Shown here one piece after another: positions 7,853 to 13,457 of a stretch of DNA of 13,457 nt. Source of the DNA: Goniomonas avonlea (Eukaryota > Cryptophyceae > Goniomonadida > Goniomonadaceae); the NCBI GenBank assembly GCA_003573635.1, contig QUTJ01031614.1:1-13457 (forward strand). The letters run 5' to 3'. Position 1 is the first letter of the stretch. Every line of letters begins with the position of its first letter. The translations under genes and the position numbers were made by a program. The notes under the pieces were generated by a model. It did not search any database. It was not told the origin of the DNA and saw nothing but the letters and a program-made list of their open reading frames with translations.

Positions 7853-8353
7853 CTACTCGACCTCGTATTCCGCATCAGAAATGCTATCATAGATGTACGG
7901 CATAAATTCTTCTAAAACCTCGTCCCAGAGCATAAGTTCTGTGGTTGGGAAAGTCACCCTTGACATTGCCACATCGAAACCCTCCCGTGGGTCATACATT
8001 AGCACCCATACTGCGTTGCCTTTGTCGTCCTTCTCAGTTGTCCGCTCGCTCACCTCGCAGCCCCACCAGATAGATCGGGCGGACGAAGAGCCGGGCGATG
8101 CCCCATCCTCGGAAGAGCCTGAGTCCTGATCATCCCATTGAACCTTGAGGCGGATTCCTGGCCTGATTGTGCGCCTCCTGTCAGCTTTTCTGTGGGCGGG
8201 AGCCCTTGAGCCCATTGGGCGCGCGCAGCTGAGGGGTTTCGAAATGAGAGGTTCGAAAAGGCAGGTTCGGCCTTTGACAATGCGACGAAATCCACCATCG
8301 TGAGTCGCCATCCACTCCTCTTCTTCGGAATCGTAAAAAGATCGTTTTGTCAT
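7853..8353 (-). CDS. Hypothetical acidic protein
   Basis: A single exon encodes 166 residues from the ATG at 8353; the TTG at 8365 is not a start. I do not recognise the family. The N-terminus is acidic (YDSEEEEW, about 6-13). A basic stretch (HRKADRRRTIRPG, about 55-67) follows, then a serine-rich acidic linker (about 74-92). The core SIWWGCEVSE...GNAVWVLMYDPREGF (about 93-127) alternates hydrophobic and polar residues as a small beta-barrel would. The C-terminus is acidic again (SDAEYEVE). A Tudor- or Agenet-like fold is only a guess. A GTGAGC...GCAG pair inside the core would, if spliced, shift frame to an immediate stop, so I read the gene as intronless. It is convergent with the beta-helix gene. 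Confidence 0.55.
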   Translation of the reverse strand: MTKRSFYDSEEEEWMATHDGGFRRIVKGRTCLFEPLISKPLSCARPMGSRAPAHRKADRRRTIRPGIRLKVQWDDQDSGSSEDGASPGSSSARSIWWGCEVSERTTEKDDKGNAVWVLMYDPREGFDVAMSRVTFPTTELMLWDEVLEEFMPYIYDSISDAEYEVE

Positions 8354-8653
8354 GGTTTGTCGCAAGGGAAACCAACCTCTCCTTCTTCAAGTCCTCTGCA
8401 ATCACAGCTGCTGAAAATACTCCGCTGCCAAATACTACTCCGCTGTTGGTTCGATAGACTTGGCTCAGAGCCCCGCCCCGAAACGGCAAAACCGCCGCAA
8501 GCAACACGTGGGCCCTCCAAAAAGTCTCTTGGCGAACCTCCCTGCGCAGAAACCGCGTGGTTTTGCCGTCTCGCGACACACAGGGGCACACGCATCCACC
8601 AAGGGAAATCCTGATCCGTGGGAGCCTGCAGTGTGGTTGGAGGGGACTTTATC
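8354..8653. promoter_or_regulatory. Upstream region of the hypothetical gene, up to the transposon
   Basis: These 300 bp separate the minus-strand gene from the transposon's left target duplication. GAAACGGCAAAACC (8480-8493) and GGTTTTGCCGTCTC (8559-8572) are inverted arms with one mismatch across 65 bp. A short direct repeat, AATACTCCGCTG and AATACTACTCCGCTG, lies at 8416-8445. No gene was identified. Without the transposon the stretch would continue straight into the carboxypeptidase promoter. Confidence 0.4.
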
Positions 8654-8656
8654 ATT
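8654..8656. repeat. Left target-site duplication (ATT)
   Basis: ATT directly precedes the left terminal inverted repeat and matches ATT at 11732-11734. PIF/Harbinger elements duplicate 3 bp. ATT differs from their commoner TTA/TAA, and three bases alone are weak evidence. Confidence 0.55.
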
Positions 8657-8683
8657 AGGCTGTTGTTGCTGTCTGAATTTCGA
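8657..8683. repeat. Left terminal inverted repeat of Harbinger element
   Basis: The 27 bp starting AGGCTGTTGTTGC match the reverse complement of 11705-11731 perfectly for 13 bp and again at AATTTCGA, about 22 of 27 overall. Confidence 0.85.
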
Positions 8684-8808
8684 ATACAGAAATCCTGACA
8701 GCCTTTCGAAAAAAGTCACCAACGTTCATAAGGAAAATCTGGAAGGTTGCGAAAGAATTCTCGCCGCTTGTCGTGAACGCTGCGCCCATCAGCATTGCAG
8801 CTCTTGCG

Positions 8809-9969
8809 ATGCATAAACCAAAGTGGTTGAGGAAAAAACGTGCCCGAAGAGCATCTTTGAGGCGTCTTAGATGGTTGGTACTTGTCCCTTTGCTTGGTTT
8901 TGTGTTGTCCACCATGACCGTGTTGCCAATCCTGGAGATGGCAAAGGCTTCAATTGTCAATGACGTCCACTTCTTTGGCGCTGTTCCTTTCGGATTTGGT
9001 GCAAGTCTGACTGCTCAGCAATTCTGGCACTGCTTTAGGTTCACTCCTGATGGGTTTTTCAGAGTTCTGAACGCGTGCCGGTACCCTCAACACGGTTTCG
9101 TGACTCGCTCCAAGTACCATCCGACATCAGCAGAGGCACTGGCTGTGCATCTGTTTCGACTGGCATACCCAAGCAGATGGGTTACTCTTAGCCTCTTCTT
9201 CAAGGATTGGACCCCCACTCACATGTCACAGGTTTTCAGGGCAAGTGAGGATTTTCTGTTCGACAATTGGAGGAAATTGCTGCAAGATGGAGCGAGACAT
9301 GTTTTCACCCCTGCTCGTTTTGTGACCCTTGCAGCTGCAGTAAGAGACACCTCACGTGGGGCCATTGACAACTGTATTGGCTTCATTGATGGTACTTTTC
9401 GGCCTCATTGTCGTCCAGGTTCCCAGCATGGACTGACACAACGAGTGTGTTACAGTGGCTACAAGAAGGGACACGGCCTTAAGTTCCAAGCCGTGAATAG
9501 TCCTGATGGACTCATTTGGCATCTGTATGGGCCGTTGCCTGGTGCCAGGAATGATAACAGATTGCTTTGGGAGTCAAATATCATTGAATGGTTGGACCAT
9601 GTGTGTCCTGACTACTGCATCTACGGAGATGGTGCGTACCCACTCCTTCGTGTTCTCATGGTTGGTTTCCCACGTGTGGCTGCTACTGCTGTGGAAACTG
9701 CGTGGAATCGTGTGATGAGCGCACAGCGCATTTCAGTTGAGTGGTGCTTTGGTGAAGTGGTTGCTCGCTGGGCATTTTTAGATTTCAAGAAAAATTTGAA
9801 ACTTGGGGAGCAACGAGTCCAGCCACTTGGCAAGCGGTACATAGTTGGAGCCCTTCTGGCTAATTTGCATGCTATACTCTATGGATCTCAGACAGCATTG
9901 CACTTCCATTTCTCCACCTTCATTGGAGGAGTATGTTCAGTAGACAGAGAGAGAGAGAGAGAGCAATTG

Positions 9970-10010
<41 letters not shown>

Positions 10011-10047
10011 GAGTCAAGAGTGTTGGACTAATTGCACTTTCATATAA
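8809..10047 (+). CDS. PIF/Harbinger transposase (DDE_Tnp_4 nuclease)
   Basis: One exon, 412 residues from the ATG at 8809; the upstream GTG at 8773 is not used. The catalytic acidic triad is visible as D194 (GFIDGTFRP), D274 (YGDGAYP) and E311 (ISVEWCFGEVV). GARNDNRLL (D249) lies between, as is usual in this family. The enzyme would cut at the terminal repeats and reinsert the element, normally with its Myb-like partner. EALAVHLFRLAYPSRW (about 109-124) matches the usual N-terminal helical region. The segment near residues 22-40 is very hydrophobic after a basic stretch, which is odd for a nuclear protein. After the normal C-terminal block (ANLHAILYG) the frame runs through a GA microsatellite and gains an Arg-Glu repeat tail of roughly 30 residues. 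Confidence 0.92.
9946..10005 (+). repeat. GA microsatellite inside transposase ORF
   Basis: Two AG runs, 9946-9963 and 9972-10005, are separated by CAATTGCA. Both are read in frame as Arg-Glu repeats near the transposase C-terminus. Slippage here would change the tail and the stop position. Confidence 0.95.
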
Positions 10048-10051
10048 TAAA
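10046..10051 (+). terminator. AATAAA overlapping transposase stop codon
   Basis: AATAAA begins on the second base of the TAA stop (10045-10047). If used for polyadenylation, the transposase 3' UTR would be very short and would overlap the convergent Myb gene, whose stop is at 10056. Confidence 0.4.
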
Positions 10052-10055
10052 TTCA

Positions 10056-11533
10056 TCATTGCTGCCCAGCTCGTAATTCTGTCAGCATCTCCTCAGCTTC
10101 CGCTGCACTGATGTCGCCTGTAGCACGCATTCTAAGAACCTCTATCCGCATCTTCACAAATTCTGCCTTGCGCTTTGCTCGCCCTTCTTGTTCTACTGCA
10201 TCATACTTGCGTTTGATTCTCTCGAGCTCCACATCGCTCATGTTGTGATTGCTTTGTCAACTCCTCTCCAAACACCTGCAACACATGTACATGATCAGCA
10301 CCCGCAATCATCTGAGTCAATGATCGAACGCACCTTGATGCCATCAACAATCCCGGTCCGTAATCCATCAGCAAGACAAGTGGCAATTGAATCCATACTT
10401 GCTGAGCTTGGTGAAGGAGAGACACTCGGACCGGGGGATGCTGCACCTGGAAACCCCCCACCACGGATGTGACTCTTCTTCACAGGAGTGTCTCTGAGTG
10501 CCTCAACATCGTCATCATTGTGTGCTGGATCATCACCAGCGCTCTCATTGGCACTGAATCTACCTGGTGTCTGTTGGGAGCTCCCAGCACCATGCGCAGA
10601 CTTTGTTGTATCTGCATCATCAACACGCAAGTGCCCCGAGTTGCGCAGTACCTGCACTTGGTATGAGTGAAATCCACAACAAATACAGTGCATACTTGTT
10701 CCTCTGGGTCTGAGATCCTCTGTGCAGACTGCTTTGTGTGCTGTGGCAGTGCCCAGTTCCCGAGAGCACGGTGTCTGTACTCAACAGCCTCCTTTGCCTG
10801 TTTGGCCTGTGCTTCACGAGCCTTGTTCTTGTAGCTCTTGTCCATCACTGCACACAGGTCAGAATCATGGACAGGCAGACAGAAACTTACATTTCCAGTT
10901 GATCTCAGCCTCGACGAGTAGCCCAATGCAGTTCATCCATGAACCCACTGGGAACTTGTTTGCCTTGTCCAACAGCCTGGAGGTATCATCCAAAGGGTCA
11001 GAAGGATCTTCACCTTCCTCCTGACCAGTCTTCAGCGACTTCTTCAGCTTGTCTTTGTAGAGCTGCGACAACCTGCTCCACTTGCTGCTCGCAGCGTTCG
11101 GGCCTCTCAGAACAATCCCATGTGTGGCCAGAGTATCCTGGAACTTCTTCCAGACCTCCCCACGACCTGGCATCCCTGTCTTCTTGTTCTTGTTGCATTC
11201 CCACGGAAAGAGCTCTCCTCGCTGTGCCGGGTAATCAGCACCTGTGATACAATGTGCACGACAAGACTCACCCTCTTCATATCGTGCAATAGGTTTCCAA
11301 ATGTGATCTCATCCGCTTCAGTAAAAACATGGCAGGTACCTCGGACAGGTTTGTCAGCAGGTCTTGCTCCTGAGTTGGGAACTAGGACGGGCTCCGAGTC
11401 CAATGTATCAGCATCTGCAATGGCCGACCTGAGACTTGGCCTGAAAAGGACCTAAACTGGTCCAACATGTTTGCAAAGACTCACTGTCACGTGGAACACT
11501 GGGTGCAGGTCCATTAGGCATCGTTGATGACAT
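10056..11533 (-). CDS. Myb/SANT-like DNA-binding protein of Harbinger element, 6 exons
   Basis: Minus-strand exons: 11485-11533, 11272-11414, 10891-11221, 10696-10847, 10334-10651, then 10275 downward. Introns are 43-70 nt and GT-AG. The first five exons give 331 residues in frame. Residues 46-125 (FTEADEITFGNLL, W71, W88, KWSRL with W112, LYKDKLKK) resemble the Myb/SANT-like domain. In this superfamily that protein binds the terminal repeats and helps bring the transposase to DNA. The middle is Lys/Ala-rich and helical; a Ser/Pro/Asp linker follows. In exon 6 the frame reads VFGEELTKQSQ and then stops at 10201 (355 residues). A one-base shift would instead enter the 61-residue helical stretch 10241-10056 (MSDVELERIKRKYD...), which looks like the expected C-terminus. 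The first exon boundary is the least certain. Confidence 0.72.
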
Positions 11534-11680
11534 GGGAGCAACCGCGACGAGCAAGCAGAGAGCGGTCGAAAGAAATGCTCTCGCGGTTTCTCGACCTCCA
11601 AAAACCTCTGACCGAATCGTCACAGATTTTTTTTTGAGACGAGCGGAAATCTCTCACCACATGTCAAATCTTGACGTATC

Positions 11681-11694
11681 ATCGAAATTTCGAT
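11681..11694. repeat. Perfect palindrome inside the transposon right end
   Basis: ATCGAAATTTCGAT is a perfect 14-bp palindrome 10 bp inside the right terminal repeat. The GAAATTTC core recurs within the repeat itself (11706-11714). It may be a subterminal binding site for the transposase or the Myb protein. Confidence 0.45.
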
Positions 11695-11704
11695 CCAACA
11701 GCAG

Positions 11705-11731
11705 TCGAAATTTCAATCGCAACAACAGCCT
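11705..11731. repeat. Right terminal inverted repeat of Harbinger element
   Basis: It ends GCAACAACAGCCT, the exact reverse complement of the first 13 bp of the left end. About 22 of 27 bp match over the whole repeat. Confidence 0.85.
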
Positions 11732-11734
11732 ATT
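11732..11734. repeat. Right target-site duplication (ATT)
   Basis: ATT directly follows the right terminal inverted repeat and matches 8654-8656. Confidence 0.55.
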
Positions 11735-11840
11735 AAGTTGATTAATTAACGATGACAACAACAAAGCTATCGAGCATCACTACCTACCAGTAGGTATCGA
11801 CCAACAGAGCGCCGAGCGGCGACCTCGCAACTTCACGAAA
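11735..11840 (+). promoter_or_regulatory. Carboxypeptidase gene proximal promoter and leader
   Basis: Only 106 bp separate the right target duplication from the ATG. The stretch contains TTAATTAA (11742-11749). TACCTAC-CA-GTAGGTA (11781-11796) is an inverted repeat holding TACCAGTA, the reverse complement of the TACTGGTA found upstream of the beta-helix gene. Any more distal promoter elements are now separated by the 3.1-kb transposon. Confidence 0.5.
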
Positions 11841-13457
11841 ATGCTGTCCAAATGCATCCTCGTGGTGCTACTATTCGGAACTGTATCCGCGTATCCTTTG
11901 AAAGTCGAGGATGGAGAGCCTGTCTTGAGCAGCAAGGGTGAGAAATGGATTTTGCAAGAACAAGAGCACCCCGCCAACGAAGCGGTCTGTGATTCTGTGA
12001 AGCAGTACACTGGCTACTTCAGCCTCACGACCGGCGACAAGCATTATTTCTACTGGTTTTTCGAGAGCCGTCGCGCTCCTGCTACGGATCCCGTAGTTCT
12101 TTGGCTCACAGGAGGCCCCGGGTGTTCCTCCGAGGTCGCTTTGTTCGGCGAGAATGGTCCGTGCCAAGTCACCAAGGATGGGAATGGCACCATCAGCAAC
12201 AACTTTTCATGGAATTCTGAGGCAAACCTCCTCTACGTTGACCAACCCGCTGGTACCGGTTTCAGTTACGGACTGGGCATGGACCACAATGAGGAGCAGG
12301 TCTCGAACGACATGTACGATTTTCTCCAGCTGTTTTTCAAGAACCACACAGAGTACTCCAAGCTGCCGTTCTTTGCCTTTGGCGAGTCCTATGCTGGCCA
12401 CTACGTTCCCGCAGTGACCCACAAGATCTGGAAGAACAACAATTCTCCCCCCGAGGGCGCACTGCCTATCAATTTGAAGGGCACCTCTGTGGGCAATGGT
12501 CTCACAGATCCTTCGATTCAGTACAAGTACTACCCAGAGATGGCCATCAGTACGAATGGTCACTCCCCCGCGATCTCCAAGGCTGAATACGATGTGATGC
12601 TTGCTGCTGTGCCGCCTTGTATCGCTCTGGTGGATGCCTGCCAAGTGTTGACACCTTCCTGCATTGCTGCGATCGAAGTCTGCAACATGGGGCTCCTCAT
12701 CCCGTACACTCTGACGGGTCTCAACGTATGCCATTGTGTCCGCTCTGAGATCTTTGTGAGGGAGAAGGAGGGTCGGTCGTGTAGCCCAGATGGCAAAGCA
12801 GTCTCACGTTCTAACCCCCGCCCCCCCAGCCGTACGACATGCGGATCAAGTGCGCAATCGAACCCCTCTGTTATGACTTCTCCAACGTTGGCAAGTTTCT
12901 GGCACTTCCCGAGATCAAGAAGTACCTCGGTGTTGAAGGCCACAAGTGGGAAGATTGCAACCGCGCTGTAGCGATCGCCTTCGAACTGGGTGGGGACTGG
13001 ATGAAGAACTACCAACAAATGATTCCGGACCAACTCGCCGCTGGCATCCGCGTGCTGATTTACGCTGGTGACCAGGACTACGTGAGTCTTTGAATTTTGA
13101 CTGCTTGCCCCGGTGACCGATCGAGACAGATCTGTAACTGGCTCGGAAACCAAGCCTGGACCCTCGAGCTGCCGTGGGCCGGCCACGATGAGTTCAACAA
13201 CGCGACTGTGGGCAACTGGACGGTTGGTGGTGCCCCTGCCGGAGAGCTGCGGCAAGCGCAGGTGAGTTCCCGTCTCACACCGGCAGTGAGTTTCCGTCTC
13301 ACACGGGCAGTGAGTTCCCGTCTCACACGCGGCAGTGAGTTCCCGTCTCACACGCGGCAGTGAGTTCCCGTCTCACACGCGGCAGTCCTCTCACGTTTGC
13401 TTTTCAGTGGTCGCATCATTGTAACCGACTTAGCACACTCCGTCGTGCCATCTATGC
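11841..13457 (+). CDS. Serine carboxypeptidase, peptidase family S10 (3'-incomplete)
   Basis: Exons 11841-12725, 12830-13081 and 13130-13261 give 423 residues; the gene runs off the window. S10 enzymes remove C-terminal residues from peptides at acid pH in vacuoles, lysosomes or outside the cell. A signal peptide (MLSKCILVVLLFGTVSA) comes first. Motifs follow in family order: LWLTGGPGCSS (87-97), YVDQPAGTGFSY (132-143), nucleophile S183 in FGESYAGHYVP, GNGLTDP (218-224), and catalytic Asp D376 in IYAGDQDY. NWTVGGAPAGELRQAQ ends exon 3. The catalytic His should lie about 55-60 residues after the Asp. GRIIVTDLAHSVVPSM is readable from 13409 and would place a His 57 residues after D376, but it is not in phase with a join from 13261 to the acceptor at 13407. 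The donor side consists of a five-copy splice-site array. Confidence 0.9.
13262..13384 (+). repeat. 24/25-bp tandem array of 5' splice sites
   Basis: GTGAGT occurs at 13262, 13286, 13310, 13335 and 13360, giving periods of 24, 24, 25 and 25 bp. The unit is GTGAGTTCCCGTCTCACAC plus CGCGGCA. Each unit holds a perfect donor, a CTCAC that resembles a branch site, and, in copies 2-5, a CAG ending on the donor's G. The sixth junction (13385) has lost GTGAGT. The array starts exactly at the end of carboxypeptidase exon 3. Confidence 0.92.

Larger units (their letters stand above)
8657..11731. mobile_element. PIF/Harbinger-type DNA transposon, about 3.1 kb
   Basis: Both ends are visible: terminal inverted repeats at 8657-8683 and 11705-11731 and a flanking ATT duplication. 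Inside are the two genes typical of the superfamily, a DDE transposase on plus and a Myb/SANT-like DNA-binding protein on minus. They converge with only 8 bp between their stops. The transposase frame is intact and its three acidic residues are present. The Myb gene keeps all splice signals but has an apparent one-base frame problem near its 3' end. The matching ends and open transposase suggest a fairly recent insertion; mobility is not shown. Confidence 0.9.

Noticed and set aside
8073-8145. GTGAGC...GCAG pair as a 43-nt intron in the hypothetical gene (region approximate)
   Set aside because: Removal shifts the frame and gives a stop within a few codons, losing the hydrophobic core.
8480-8572. 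Inverted arms as the transposon's terminal repeat
   Set aside because: No match was found near the right side, while AGGCTGTTGTTGC at 8657 pairs exactly with the end at 11731.
12560-13351. 263-codon minus-strand frame opposite the carboxypeptidase gene
   Set aside because: Its N-terminal CETGTHC repeats are the complement of the splice-donor array, and the rest mirrors S10 exons.
13262-13384. CRISPR-like reading of the 24/25-bp repeat array
   Set aside because: Units are head-to-tail with no unique spacers, and the sequence is an intron of a eukaryotic gene.

Overview
The window is nuclear DNA of a eukaryote. Almost every gene is broken by GT-AG introns, many of them only 41-65 nt, and three products carry N-terminal signal peptides. 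The host lineage cannot be fixed from sequence alone; a unicellular protist or fungus-like eukaryote fits the tiny introns and the secreted hydrolases. All exon structures below were built by eye from splice signals, reading phase and family motifs. Starts are placed on ATG.

Layout. (1) 67-618, minus strand: a small SET-domain protein whose only intron is 45 nt and in frame. (2) 781-4695, plus strand: a 12-exon GH20 beta-N-acetylhexosaminidase of 539 residues, divergent from the SET gene across a 162-bp shared promoter. (3) 4696-5575: intergenic, with a 97-bp tandem repeat. (4) 5576-7612, plus: a 4-exon, 608-residue secreted beta-helix protein of a family usually mislabelled 'adenylyl cyclase' or 'coagulation factor 5/8 type'. 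(5) 7853-8353, minus: an acidic hypothetical protein. (6) 8657-11731: an apparently complete PIF/Harbinger-type DNA transposon with terminal inverted repeats, a 3-bp target duplication, a DDE transposase and a convergent, spliced Myb/SANT-like gene. (7) 11841 to the window end, plus: a serine carboxypeptidase (S10) gene, incomplete at its 3' end.

The hexosaminidase, the beta-helix protein and the carboxypeptidase look like an extracellular or lysosomal degradative set, but no operon-like coupling is implied. Their promoters, including the one shared with the SET gene, each contain TAC[C/T]GGTA inside or beside a palindrome.

The most unusual structure is at splice sites. A 45-bp tandem repeat triplicates a 3' splice site of the hexosaminidase gene in frame. 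A 24/25-bp array repeats a perfect GTGAGT 5' splice site five times at the last visible exon of the carboxypeptidase gene. Several other long introns each carry their own unrelated minisatellite. The transposon sits about 105 bp upstream of the carboxypeptidase start.
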